From NCBI GenBank assembly GCA_009841405.1, contig VXLV01000144.1, positions 1 through 48,200 on the forward strand: a stretch of 48,200 nt of DNA. Direction: 5' to 3'. The translations under genes and the position numbers were made by a program. The DNA comes from Chloroflexota bacterium. Lineage in GTDB: Bacteria; Chloroflexota; Anaerolineae; Aggregatilineales; Phototrophicaceae. Positions 16,989 through 25,005 of the stretch are shown piece after piece (positions within the stretch are counted from its first letter, which is position 1; each line of letters starts with the position of its first letter). Under the pieces are notes generated by a model. That model saw only the letters and a program-made list of their open reading frames with translations. It did no database searches and was not told the DNA's origin.

Positions 16989-17327
16989 TGCTTCACCCAT
17001 ATCCTTGATCCGCCGCTGCGTCATCGACGGATTCATTGTACGAAAACGATTTCGCTCGCAGCATAAGCTAACACGTCGCGCCGGCAATTTCAAATTCGTA
17101 GCGGCGCTTGTCTGTGCTCTCAGAAAGTTCTGGTTAGTTATGCAGGTTCTCGAGTCAAGTCGAACCGTAGGGGCGACTTATTGAGTCGCCCGAAATCTCG
17201 ACCTGAAATCGCGGGCGACCTGATAGGTCGCCCCTACAGCAGCCTTCGATATTCGTATCATATACTTGGATCTACTACTGTGTCTCGGCGGTGGATTTCC
17301 CGGCATGCAACGCGGCGCTACTCCCGG
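16989..17327. other. 339-base intergenic region with two hairpins
   Basis: Between SnoaL paralogue 3 and the racemase. It contains two GGGCGA hairpins (17171-17233) and the possible N-terminal extension of paralogue 3 (16989-17093). No other gene is supported. Confidence 0.5.
17171..17233. repeat. two GGGCGA hairpin repeats
   Basis: GGGCGACT-TATTG-AGTCGCCC (17171-17191) and GGGCGACC-N5-GGTCGCCC (17213-17233), flanked on the outer sides by GTAG and CTAC, so the pair can also form one long inverted repeat. Confidence 0.85.
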
Positions 17328-18023
17328 CTAATCCGACAGCGCCCAATCCAGCGCCGCCAGCGCATGCAGCGCGGTCGTGTCGTAGCTCGGCAGCGAGCTG
17401 TCCTCCGGTTTGATCAGCAATCCAATCTCGGTGCAACCCAGGATGACCGCCTGCGCGCCCGCCGCGTTGAGCTCGTATATTACCGCCTGATAGGCCCGCC
17501 GCGATTCTGCCCGAATCTCGCCACGAACCAATTCCTCGTATATGACGCGATGCACGATGTCGCGCCCGGCTTCCTCCGGAATCAGCACATCCAGGCCGAA
17601 GCGCTCGACCATCCGCCCCTTGTAGAAGTCTTGCTCCATCGTGAAGCGCGTGCCGAGCAGGCCAACCCGCTCATAGCCGGCAGCGACGATGGGCCGCGCC
17701 GTGGCGTCGGCGATGTGAATCAGCGGCAGATCCACCGCTGCTTCTACATCGGCCGCCATGCGGTGCATGGTGTTGCTGCAAATGACGATGCAGCCGGCGC
17801 CGCCCCGCGCCAGCCGCCGCGCAGCGCTAACCATCCGCGCTGTCGCGGCCGCCCAATCACCGGCTGCCTGCAAGGCTTCGATCTCGCCGAAGTCGAAGGA
17901 GAACATCAAGCATTCGGCCGAGTGCAGGCCGCCCAAGCGCCGCTGCGCCGCCTGATTGATGATGTGATAATACTCAGCGCTGGATTCCCAGCTGAGCCCG
18001 CCGATCAGCCCGATTGTTTTCAT
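17328..18023 (-). CDS. aspartate/glutamate racemase family protein
   Basis: A 231-residue PLP-independent racemase of the Asp/Glu/hydantoin superfamily, which inverts the alpha carbon with two cysteines. Both are present: Cys82 (CSNTMH) and Cys197 (GCTEIGLL). The N-terminus MKTIGLIGGLSWESSAEYY matches the aspartate racemase subgroup. Its ATG overlaps the stop of the upstream oxidase (ATGA at 18020-18023), so translation is coupled and the two proteins are probably made in a fixed ratio. A job converting D- and L-forms of an amino acid for the oxidase partner is plausible inference. The usual family length is about 230, so it is complete. Confidence 0.92.
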   Translation of the reverse strand: MKTIGLIGGLSWESSAEYYHIINQAAQRRLGGLHSAECLMFSFDFGEIEALQAAGDWAAATARMVSAARRLARGGAGCIVICSNTMHRMAADVEAAVDLPLIHIADATARPIVAAGYERVGLLGTRFTMEQDFYKGRMVERFGLDVLIPEEAGRDIVHRVIYEELVRGEIRAESRRAYQAVIYELNAAGAQAVILGCTEIGLLIKPEDSSLPSYDTTALHALAALDWALSD

Positions 18024-19192
18024 TTGCCGATTGCCTCGCTTTTGTCTTCCCGCAGGCGCGCCAACCGATGCAGCGCGATGTCGTGCCGCGTCCCGCCGTG
18101 CTGCGCCAGATCCGCCATGACTTCGCCGATGACGCTGGCCATCTTGAAGCCGTGCCCGCTGAAACCCGCCGCCACCGAAACCTGAGGCGCGCCCGGCAAG
18201 GTGTCCAGCACGAAGTGCTCGTCCGGCGTATTGGTGAACATGCAGACGACCATATCCAGGGTCTCTCCCGCGCCATCGGGGAAGTAGCGCTCGGCGAATT
18301 GCCGCAGCAGCGCCTCGTCTTGTTCATGCAGCGCGCGGTCCACGGTATCGGGGTCGCAAACCTCGCCGCGATGATGATAGCGCCCCAGCTTCATGCCCGG
18401 CGTCGTCCCGCTCGGGTTGAACTCCGGCAAGCCATAGTAGCGGCCTTCTTCGACTTGTCCGTTCCAGACCGGGAAGCGCTCAAGGCCGAACCAGTCGGGC
18501 CGCTTCGGCGCCAGCCAAATCAGCGCCTGACGCTCGGGCACGGCTGCGCCCGCCAGGGCCGGCGCCAGCTTGAAGGCCCAGGCTCCGCCGCAGATTACCA
18601 GTTTTTTGGCGACATAACGGCCGGCGTCGGTCCGCACGGCCACGCGCTCATCGGCCAGAATATCCCAGCCCAGTACGCGCTCGCCAGTATGAATCGCGGC
18701 GCCATGATGCCGCGCCAGTCGCGCGTGCGCGCTGATGCAGCGCTCGGGCGCGAGCAAGCCGCCTTGTGGCTGAAATACCGCCATCGTCTCCGCCGGCATG
18801 CGATAGCCGGGGAAGCGCGCCGTGAGTTGCCGGCTGTCCAGCACCTCGTGCTCCAGTTCGTTGTCCAGGCAGCTTTGCAGGCTGCCGCTGAAAACGTCGC
18901 TGTCTTCGGGTCCCATATCGATGCTGCCGGTCTGGTAGAAGAGCTGCTCGCCGAATTCGCGCTCCAGCGCCGCCCAAAGTGCGTACGAGCGCCGCAGCAG
19001 CGGCACGTAAGACAAGTCTTCGTAATAGGCCAGGCGGATGATGCGCGTCAGCCCGTGCGACGAACCCAGCGTGTGCGGGATCTCGAATTGCTCGATGCCG
19101 AGCGCGTTAACGCCGCGCTTGGCCAGGTGATACAACGCCGCGCTGCCCATCCCGCCGAGGCCGATGACGATAACATCGCAGTCTTTGGCCAT
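18020..19192 (-). CDS. FAD-dependent amine oxidase, N-methyltryptophan / monomeric sarcosine oxidase type
   Basis: A 390-residue flavoprotein of the DAO family that oxidatively demethylates N-methyl amino acids to give the amino acid, formaldehyde and H2O2. The dinucleotide motif GLGGMGSA (11-18) is at the N-terminus. Cys317 in VVCMFTNTPDEHF aligns with the cysteine that binds FAD covalently in MSOX and MTOX. The C-terminal GFSGHGFKMAS segment closes the FAD site. ATG 19192 is chosen because GAGAGGGG lies just upstream and the Rossmann strand begins at once; longer in-frame starts up to 19528 run through the toxin-antitoxin genes. Coupled by an ATGA overlap to the racemase downstream. Expected to be cytoplasmic. 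Confidence 0.93.
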   Translation of the reverse strand: MAKDCDVIVIGLGGMGSAALYHLAKRGVNALGIEQFEIPHTLGSSHGLTRIIRLAYYEDLSYVPLLRRSYALWAALEREFGEQLFYQTGSIDMGPEDSDVFSGSLQSCLDNELEHEVLDSRQLTARFPGYRMPAETMAVFQPQGGLLAPERCISAHARLARHHGAAIHTGERVLGWDILADERVAVRTDAGRYVAKKLVICGGAWAFKLAPALAGAAVPERQALIWLAPKRPDWFGLERFPVWNGQVEEGRYYGLPEFNPSGTTPGMKLGRYHHRGEVCDPDTVDRALHEQDEALLRQFAERYFPDGAGETLDMVVCMFTNTPDEHFVLDTLPGAPQVSVAAGFSGHGFKMASVIGEVMADLAQHGGTRHDIALHRLARLREDKSEAIGK

Positions 19193-19233
19193 GTACCCCT
19201 CTCCACTGTCACGCATTCTCGCGGCTGCTTGAT

Positions 19234-19262
19234 TGACAAGTTCCGCCGCAATCATATAGTAT
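19234..19262 (+). promoter_or_regulatory. sigma70-type promoter for the toxin-antitoxin pair
   Basis: Consensus TTGACA (19234-19239), a 17-base spacer and TAGTAT (19257-19262); TATAGT at 19255-19260 overlaps it. The antitoxin ATG follows at 19292 with GGGAG upstream. The promoter lies between divergent genes. Confidence 0.65.
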
Positions 19263-19291
19263 CTGTCTAAGCGGCAAAAGGGAGCGACCCG

Positions 19292-19510
19292 ATGGGCAGA
19301 GCAATCAAGCAGGATAAAGTGAAAGACCATGCGGCGGCGCCGCCACGAGACGAGCCGGACCTGACACCGGAACAGCGAGAGTTGCTGGATAGCCTTCACA
19401 GGAGCTTTCAGCAAGCGGCGCGCGGCGAAACCAGACCGTTTAGCGAATTCATGCGGGAATTGCGCTTGGAGCGCGAAGCGGAAGAGAATGCAGGTCGTAC
19501 AGACGCCTGA
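19292..19510 (+). CDS. putative type II antitoxin
   Basis: A 72-residue highly charged protein, Lys-rich at the N-terminus and Glu/Arg-rich at the C-terminus (MRELRLEREAEENAG), predicted to be largely helical. It has no DNA-binding domain I can name. The assignment as antitoxin comes from position: it precedes, and overlaps by 23 bases, a RelE/ParE-like toxin gene, the typical antitoxin-first order with translational coupling. GGGAG is placed 7 to 8 bases before the ATG. Its own promoter is nearly consensus and is probably repressed by the complex, as in known pairs. Confidence 0.65.
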   Translation: MGRAIKQDKVKDHAAAPPRDEPDLTPEQRELLDSLHRSFQQAARGETRPFSEFMRELRLEREAEENAGRTDA

Positions 19511-19814
19511 ATTTGAGGCGCAGGTCAAGCGACTCCGAAAGATATATCGTCAGATCGATAAAGACCTCGCGCTATTGAGCGGGTTGGAAAGCGGCGTTCG
19601 ACCTCAAGACATGAGATTGCAGAATATGGGCGGCATGGAAATCTACAAAGCGCGGCTGCCCAACACTTCCGCCAGAGTTGGGACGCGCGGCGGATTCAGA
19701 GTGGTGTACCGCGTCAAGGACGGAATCGTCATTCTCTTGCTGCTGATTTGGGCGAAGTCGCGAACGGTCGATATGCCGGACAGTCAAATCCGCCGAGTCG
19801 CGAGCCAATACTGA
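19488..19814 (+). CDS. RelE/ParE-superfamily toxin
   Basis: A 108-residue basic protein with the RelE/ParE layout: two N-terminal helices (FEAQVKRLRKIYRQIDKDLALL), then four beta strands including MEIYKARLPN, GGFRVVYRV and GIVILLLLIWAKS. Members either cut mRNA on the ribosome (RelE, HigB) or poison gyrase (ParE); the sequence alone does not decide. The ATG has GGAAGAG next to it and lies inside the antitoxin gene. Its stop is 7 bases from the convergent stop of the next gene. Confidence 0.78.
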   Translation: MQVVQTPEFEAQVKRLRKIYRQIDKDLALLSGLESGVRPQDMRLQNMGGMEIYKARLPNTSARVGTRGGFRVVYRVKDGIVILLLLIWAKSRTVDMPDSQIRRVASQY

Positions 19815-19821
19815 GTCGCGT

Positions 19822-21141
19822 TTACCCACACCCGCCGCCTATATCCACCCACCATAAGCCACCGTCGACCCCGTTGGCAGTCAGCGCCAGCGCGCCGCCC
19901 TTCGGCGACAGCCAGCTCCAGGCGCGCGAGCGCCGCGTCAGCCGCAAGGGCAGGGCGCCAATTGTACTCAGTTCGCGCGTGCCCCGGCTGAAGCATTGCA
20001 GGGTAGGCACGCCCTCAATCGGGCGTATCAGGTAAATCTCTCGGAGCGTCACGATTGGCGCCGGATAATTGTTGCCTGGCAGTTCCGCTTCAAAAAGCAG
20101 TTTGCTGCCGCCGTAGGTCGTCTGCCAGAAGTAGCCGCTGACATCGCCGTCGCTGCGCCCGACGACCGCAGCCACGCCATCCGGCGACGGCCCGGGCACG
20201 GTCTGCGACGGGGGCAGCGAGTCAATCAGGCCCGTTATCATGGCGCCGTCCACATGAGCGGCGAAGTAGTGCACGGGATCGCCATAGACGCCGTAGTAGT
20301 AGGCCAGGAACGCGCCCGGATCCCGCGCCCATAAGAAGCCGCGCAAACTATGTCTGTGCAAGTATTTGTGAATCAAGCGCTTGTACGTGCCGTCAGGCTC
20401 GGCCGAATATATCGAGTGCAAGTCATTCTGATATACGATGCGGCGCGCTGTCGGCGAAAATGTCATCTGCGAGCCGAAGTACAGTTCGGGATTCAGATCG
20501 CCCGACTGCGTGACCATTGCGGCCGCGCTGCGCTCGATCATCAAGGGCGTCACTCTATGCGCATCGGGATGCTCGATGTCTTTGAGCGCGTGGTCGGGCG
20601 CGTAATACTGCCGCCAGTCGAGCTCGGTGAAGACCGCGCCGTCACAGCCGAGGCCGAATATCAGCGTCTCTTCGTCCAGCCACTCCAGCATAACGACTTC
20701 GCCCGCGGCGATCTGCCGCGCCAGCGGGCTCTCCGCCAGCGACGCCGACGCCGGCGCGGCCGCTTCAGCGTCGGCGGTCGTCTCGACCCGCGCCGCCTCG
20801 CCCGCGGCGAATATCTCGTAGGGCGCTTCGAATGTCTGTGTTCGTCCTGGCGGCAAGTCGTATTCCAGCAGCGCGCTGCCGCAAGCATCGACCAGATAAC
20901 CGAAGCCCTCGCCGATCAATTCCTCATCGGCGTTGAAGGCCTCAACCGCAATAGTGACATTTCGGTAGGCCGTCTCACCGTGATTGAAAATCTCGCCGGT
21001 GACGACCCGCGCCTCGCCGCCGAAGCCGTCCGGCCGCGTCTCAAGCCGCGTATTCAAGAGGACGAGTTCAGGCGCGTCCTGCGCGGACGCGGCAAAGACG
21101 GCTCCCACGAGAATTAGGTAGACTACAAGCAAGACGCGCAT
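19822..21141 (-). CDS. exported protein with FxLYD-like domain and beta-propeller-like repeats
   Basis: A 439-residue protein with a clear signal peptide (MRVLLVVYLILVGAVFAASA, cleavage near residue 21). Residues about 25-125 (LVLLNTRLETRPDG..., GEIFNHGETAYRNVTIAVEAF) resemble the FxLYD domain found in bacterial surface proteins. The remaining about 300 residues show WD-like blades with FSPTARRIVYQ, PSPDGVAAVVGRSDG and LSPKGGALALTANG, as in TolB-like propellers. ATG 21141 is chosen because the signal peptide begins exactly there. An Ala-rich linker lies between the domains. Function is unknown; it is probably an exported sensor or binding protein. Confidence 0.72.
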   Translation of the reverse strand: MRVLLVVYLILVGAVFAASAQDAPELVLLNTRLETRPDGFGGEARVVTGEIFNHGETAYRNVTIAVEAFNADEELIGEGFGYLVDACGSALLEYDLPPGRTQTFEAPYEIFAAGEAARVETTADAEAAAPASASLAESPLARQIAAGEVVMLEWLDEETLIFGLGCDGAVFTELDWRQYYAPDHALKDIEHPDAHRVTPLMIERSAAAMVTQSGDLNPELYFGSQMTFSPTARRIVYQNDLHSIYSAEPDGTYKRLIHKYLHRHSLRGFLWARDPGAFLAYYYGVYGDPVHYFAAHVDGAMITGLIDSLPPSQTVPGPSPDGVAAVVGRSDGDVSGYFWQTTYGGSKLLFEAELPGNNYPAPIVTLREIYLIRPIEGVPTLQCFSRGTRELSTIGALPLRLTRRSRAWSWLSPKGGALALTANGVDGGLWWVDIGGGCG

Positions 21142-21178
21142 TGCGATTACTGCAAAGGGTCGCGACTGTGCGAACAGC

Positions 21179-21316
21179 TTAGGGCAATCGGCTGACAATA
21201 TACAAAACTATAGGGACGGCAACAGCGACCAGCGCAGCAAGGAGCGCAATGCCCGTGCCCACGATCCAGCGAATGAGTTTTGCTTCCATTGCGACAATCT
21301 CCGCCTTTGTGGCCAT
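21179..21316 (-). CDS. small C-terminally anchored membrane protein
   Basis: A 45-residue protein: a short amphipathic helix (ATKAEIVAMEAKLIRW) followed by one hydrophobic helix (IALLAALVAVAVPIVLYIV). This coiled-coil-plus-anchor pattern resembles the C-terminal end of DUF1640/CCDC90-like or XhlA-like small proteins. The reading frame is open much further upstream but only through repeat sequence, so ATG 21316 is taken as the start; its ribosome site is weak. It lies between the BMP-type binding protein and the propeller protein on the same strand. The call rests on composition, not on a firm match. Confidence 0.5.
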   Translation of the reverse strand: MATKAEIVAMEAKLIRWIVGTGIALLAALVAVAVPIVLYIVSRLP

Positions 21317-21332
21317 TACGCTGACCCGCAAT

Positions 21333-21396
21333 TCCCCCTCTCCCCTGGTGGGAGAGGGGGCTGCGCCGCGTAGACACAGGCGGTCGGGGTGAGGGG
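21333..21396. repeat. CCCCCTCTCCCC/GGGAGAGGGGG palindrome element
   Basis: CCCCCTCTCCC-CTGGT-GGGAGAGGGGG is a strong hairpin, followed by a G-rich tail (GGTCGGGGTGAGGGG). It lies just downstream of the BMP-type gene in its direction of transcription and may serve as a terminator. It belongs to the same family as 8511, 33474 and 48041. Confidence 0.8.
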
Positions 21397-21405
21397 CGCA
21401 ATTCC

Positions 21406-22671
21406 CTACTCGCTCGCGCCGATCATGCCCTCGAGCAGCTGCGGAAGGAACCAGATGTCGAGCAAGCTCACCGGCGCCATATCGCCAGCCAGCTCCGTGC
21501 CGTCTTGCAAGTTCAGCGGACCGGACCACAAGAACATTTCGCTTGCGTGCATGGGGTCGGTCTGGAAGTCGTGGATGTCCTGGGCGAATGCCTTCAAGGT
21601 CTCGCGCGTCTCCATGCTCAGCGCATCACCGAAGACGAAGCCGGCGACGCTGGTATCGGCATCGGTGTAGAGCCCGTCATCGTTGATCTCGTCCCATTTC
21701 GGCTCCAGCCATAGCCATTCTTGCGACCAACTGCCGTCGACCGCGCGCTGCACGACATCAAGATAAGCCGGCCCCCAATTGTAGTAGGCCGCGCCGATGC
21801 ATGCCTCCGGCGCTTCCGAACAGCCGTTGACGTTGCCATAAGGCACGCCGTAGCTGGGGTCGCCCTCGGCCATGTACTGGCCGGATACGGTGATCGCCTC
21901 GGTCGTGTCAATGCCGGAGATGATGACATCGGCGCCACCATCGAGGAAGCCCTGCGCGACCTCGGTCGGGTCCAGGGTCACGCCCGGGATATGGAACCAG
22001 AAGCCGATCCAGGTCACCTCGAAGGTGATGTCGTCGGCGCTCAGGTCGTCGCGATAATTATCGGCGCAGTGGCGCGCGCCCAAGTAGCTTGAGGCGGCCA
22101 GGCGCCGCGTCTCCGGATTGATCAGCGCGCCCAGGTAGCCGATGTGACCGTTCTCGCTGGTGAGCGCGGCGGCGCAGCCGGCCAGCATACGCGGCAATTC
22201 CATGTAGACGTTGAAATTGCCCACATTTGCCGGCGGCAGCTCGGGCAGTTCGTGCATGATCGCATGCTCGCCCATGACCACATCGCTCGCCTGAATGGCA
22301 TTGCTGCCGGTGATATTAACGAAGGCCACATCGGGGAAGGCGGCGGCGACGCCATTGGTGTCTTCCTCGAAACTGTCGGAAGTCGTGAAGATGACCGACG
22401 CGCCCTCGTCCACCATCAGCTCAACCACATCCATCAGCGTCGTCTCCGGCGAGTCGGCGGGATTGAGGCTCTCGAATTCCAGCTTGACGGCGCCGGGCAT
22501 ATTCGCCACTACGTAATCGCCGGCTTCAGAATGCGATGTGCTCCACCCGCGGTCATCGTTGGGGCCAACGAGCACAACGCCGAATACAACTTCGTCCTGC
22601 GCCGCCGCCGGGAAAACCGTTATCAGCACTAGCGCCAGGACAGCGAACAATAATGTCACTTTGCGGAACAT
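21406..22671 (-). CDS. BMP-family ABC transporter substrate-binding protein
   Basis: A 421-residue exported protein with a signal peptide (MFRKVTLLFAVLALVLITVFPAAAQ). It then shows the basic-membrane-protein fold: VVFGVVLVGPNDDRGWS, GASVIFTTSDSF and GGADVIISGIDTTEAI are typical segments. BMP proteins bind nucleosides, riboflavin-like compounds or other small ligands and pass them to an ABC importer. ATG 22671 is preferred because of the perfect GGAGGAATCT upstream. It is larger than classical members (about 330) owing to C-terminal additions. No permease or ATPase gene is adjacent. Confidence 0.9.
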   Translation of the reverse strand: MFRKVTLLFAVLALVLITVFPAAAQDEVVFGVVLVGPNDDRGWSTSHSEAGDYVVANMPGAVKLEFESLNPADSPETTLMDVVELMVDEGASVIFTTSDSFEEDTNGVAAAFPDVAFVNITGSNAIQASDVVMGEHAIMHELPELPPANVGNFNVYMELPRMLAGCAAALTSENGHIGYLGALINPETRRLAASSYLGARHCADNYRDDLSADDITFEVTWIGFWFHIPGVTLDPTEVAQGFLDGGADVIISGIDTTEAITVSGQYMAEGDPSYGVPYGNVNGCSEAPEACIGAAYYNWGPAYLDVVQRAVDGSWSQEWLWLEPKWDEINDDGLYTDADTSVAGFVFGDALSMETRETLKAFAQDIHDFQTDPMHASEMFLWSGPLNLQDGTELAGDMAPVSLLDIWFLPQLLEGMIGASE

Positions 22672-22730
22672 AGATTCCTCCAATGTACTCTCAACCAAGG
22701 AAAATCCGCGCGGCTTATGCCGGCGACTTG

Positions 22731-22758
22731 AGTGTAACAAATTCTGGCTATGCGGCAA
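22731..22758 (-). promoter_or_regulatory. promoter for the BMP-type binding protein
   Basis: Read on the minus strand: TTGCCG (22753-22758), a 16-base spacer and TACACT (22731-22736) preceded by TG, an extended -10. The leader of about 50 bases ends in GGAGGAATCTATG. Confidence 0.5.
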
Positions 22759-22894
22759 ACTTTCGCTGCAAACGAGTCCGCAGCCGAATTTCAGAGAAAT
22801 TCGCGATTCGTCTTGGGCGCTATGATTTTCGCATTCGCGCGACTAATACGCCCCGCGTCGTTCGGGCGAGCGTTTTCGCTTGATTTGCCGGCGC

Positions 22895-24190
22895 TTAGTC
22901 GGAAGCGTCCAGCGCTGCTTGCTGCTCGGCGATCATCTCTGGCGTGCAGTGCAGGCTTTCGAGAATGGCGCCAACATCTTCCGTCCGCCGTTGCGAAGCG
23001 ATGGCGGCTGACAGCGCGGCCAGGACTTCATCCGGCAAGTCCACATTGATTTCGCCGCCACCGGTCTGTGCTTCTGAAATTGCTTTGAGCACGATCGCCA
23101 TGGTTTGCTCGTCCATGCCCAGCGACTCGAGGAAGACCGCCAGCGCCCGCCCGGACATTCCGCCGTTCTGCAGCAGCAGATGAGCGCGCTCCATCAGCGA
23201 ATCTGTGAATTCGATGCCCTGTTCGGCCGCGACATCCAGGTTGAGTCCCACGCTCAGCAGGTCGATCATGCCGATGCCGGTTGTGGCGATGTCCAGCTCG
23301 CCACGAAAATGCCCCGTCAGCATGGCGCCAATCAAGCTGCCCTGCAGCGAGTTATGGCCCGCGCCCGCGCTTACGGTTGCGCCCAGATTAATCGTGTTCG
23401 AAGTCGAATGGTAAACGGGCAATCCATACTCAATCGCAATCTGCGTGATCGCGGGCAAGCCGCTCATGGTCAGCAGATCCGATGGCAGCAGAAAGGCTTC
23501 GACGCCTTTGTCCACCAGAGCGTTCGCGGCCACAGTCATGTCCGTCAAGTTCGAGATCGCGGCGACTTCGACGGTCAATCCATGCGCCTCGGCCGCCGCA
23601 ACGATCGCTTCCGCGCCCAGGCGTCCGCTCGTTTCCGAGGAACTGTAGATTGTGCCGATCATCTTGAGGTCCGGATCTTGCAAGAGCAGCAGGGGCACGA
23701 TGTCTTCGTACAGCGTCACCGACTCGATGCCAGCGACATGGCTGGGCTTGACGCAGGAGGCCCGCGCGATGCCCGCCTCATAGGGATTGAATACGGAAGT
23801 GAATAGGACGATTGGCGGGTCATCCATATCCAGCGTCAAGTTTACGGCGGCCTGCGCCGTCGGCGTCGACAGCACGACCAGGGCGTCCGCGCCTCGATCA
23901 AGCGCATCCTCGACGATTGTATTGACCGCGGTAAAGTCGAAGTTGGCATCATTCCAATAGACGTTGATGCTCTCGCCTTCTAGGTTCTCTCGGGCATGGA
24001 GCGCGGCATGCTCGGTCTCTGTAACGAGCCCGGCGGCGAACAATGTATCCAGGACGGCATTCTCAACATAAGTGAAGGAAAAGAATGAGCCGAACCGCAG
24101 CATGGCGACGGTTGGCTCGTCTTCGGTCTGCCCGGTGACGGAAAGGACTGTCAAGAGCGCGCTAAAGAGTATCAAGATTGCTTTCAACAT
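22895..24190 (-). CDS. ABC transporter substrate-binding protein (ABC_sub_bind type)
   Basis: A 431-residue exported protein with a signal peptide (MLKAILILFSALLTVLSVTG). Its periplasmic-binding fold is of the TrpX/ABC_sub_bind type: ADALVVLSTPTAQAAV, PPIVLFTSVFNPYEAG, MIGTIYSSSETSG and GVEAFLLPSDLLTMSG follow the family pattern. Members bind aromatic amino acids or related compounds. The last about 110 residues form an acidic helical extension not needed for the fold. GACGAGGAAAATG gives a good ribosome site. As with the neighbouring BMP protein, no partner permease or ATPase is found here. Confidence 0.85.
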   Translation of the reverse strand: MLKAILILFSALLTVLSVTGQTEDEPTVAMLRFGSFFSFTYVENAVLDTLFAAGLVTETEHAALHARENLEGESINVYWNDANFDFTAVNTIVEDALDRGADALVVLSTPTAQAAVNLTLDMDDPPIVLFTSVFNPYEAGIARASCVKPSHVAGIESVTLYEDIVPLLLLQDPDLKMIGTIYSSSETSGRLGAEAIVAAAEAHGLTVEVAAISNLTDMTVAANALVDKGVEAFLLPSDLLTMSGLPAITQIAIEYGLPVYHSTSNTINLGATVSAGAGHNSLQGSLIGAMLTGHFRGELDIATTGIGMIDLLSVGLNLDVAAEQGIEFTDSLMERAHLLLQNGGMSGRALAVFLESLGMDEQTMAIVLKAISEAQTGGGEINVDLPDEVLAALSAAIASQRRTEDVGAILESLHCTPEMIAEQQAALDASD

Positions 24191-24237
24191 TTTCCTCGTC
24201 CTGTTACCTTAATATGCACTTATACCTAGTTTACTGC

Positions 24238-25005
24238 TTACTGGCTTTCTGTCAAAACAGTGTCTGGCATTCGTCGATACCGCGCGATCATGATCTCTCG
24301 CCGGACGCGGATGAGAAAGTCCTCTGTCTCATCGGCCGTGAGCAGCCTGATCTGTTCATAAATCGACTCGGGCATCACGCTGCGGCGGAAACCGGCTTCG
24401 AATTCGCGCAAATCGGCCAGCGAGTCGAGGTCGGTCACGTAGGCGAATGCGGTCTTGTGCTCCAGGCGGATATCACCCGCCGCCAGCGCCGCGTCCAGGG
24501 AAGCGTTCGCCGCTACGTGATCGGAAAAGGTGCATGAAGAGTCAATCTCGCCCAAGAAGAGCGTCGCCCCGGCCAGGTCCAACTCGACGCGCCGATTGCG
24601 CATGGTTGGGCGCAGGTCAATCAAGCGGCCGCCGGGCCGTAGCGCGCGCCGCGCTTCCGACAGGGCATGGACCATGCCCTCGGGCGCGATTCATCAAAAG
24701 GAGAGCGAAAACACCACGCAATCGAAGCGGCCAGCCGGGAAGGGCAGGCTGACGCCGCTGGCCGCCGCCAGGCTCACGGACTTGGGCAGTGGCTCCGCGC
24801 CCGCCCGCGGAAGCGCCTCTGGCAAGTCAACGCCGACGATCCGTCGCGGCAGGTCAGCGTACTTTCGCGTCAGACGCCCGTCGCCACAACCGATCTCCAG
24901 CACATCGCCGACTATCGGCGCCAGCATATCGCGGAGGTAACTCTTCTCATTGCCGACGCTGTCGCTTCGAATCGCCACTATTGGAAGGCGTCCCTTCAGC
25001 CGCAA
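24238..25005 (-). pseudogene. class I SAM-dependent methyltransferase interrupted by TGA TGA
   Basis: Two pieces in the same reading frame together make one methyltransferase. 24694-25005 carries motif I (VLEIGCGDGRLTRKYA) and runs to DCVVFSLSF. 24238-24675 continues with MVHALSEARRALRPGGRLIDLRP and the C-terminal half. Between them are two consecutive TGA codons at 24696-24691, followed by IAPEG before the next methionine. The frame is unchanged, so this is not a frameshift but a double nonsense change in the loop after beta-strand 4. The 5' end is a TTG or GTG start and overlaps the stop of the SH3 gene by 10 bases. It is probably inactive, unless the two halves associate or the stops are sequencing errors. 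Confidence 0.8.

Noticed and set aside
19193..19528. N-terminal extension of the amine oxidase
   Set aside because: The extra 112 codons are antisense to the toxin-antitoxin genes and precede the Rossmann start; a ribosome site supports ATG 19192.
24691..24696. TGA TGA as selenocysteine or a recoded genetic code
   Set aside because: Two adjacent TGA codons in a loop far from any redox site, no SECIS-like hairpin that I can see after them, and TGA used as a normal stop elsewhere in the window (for example at the end of the LysE-upstream NUDIX gene).
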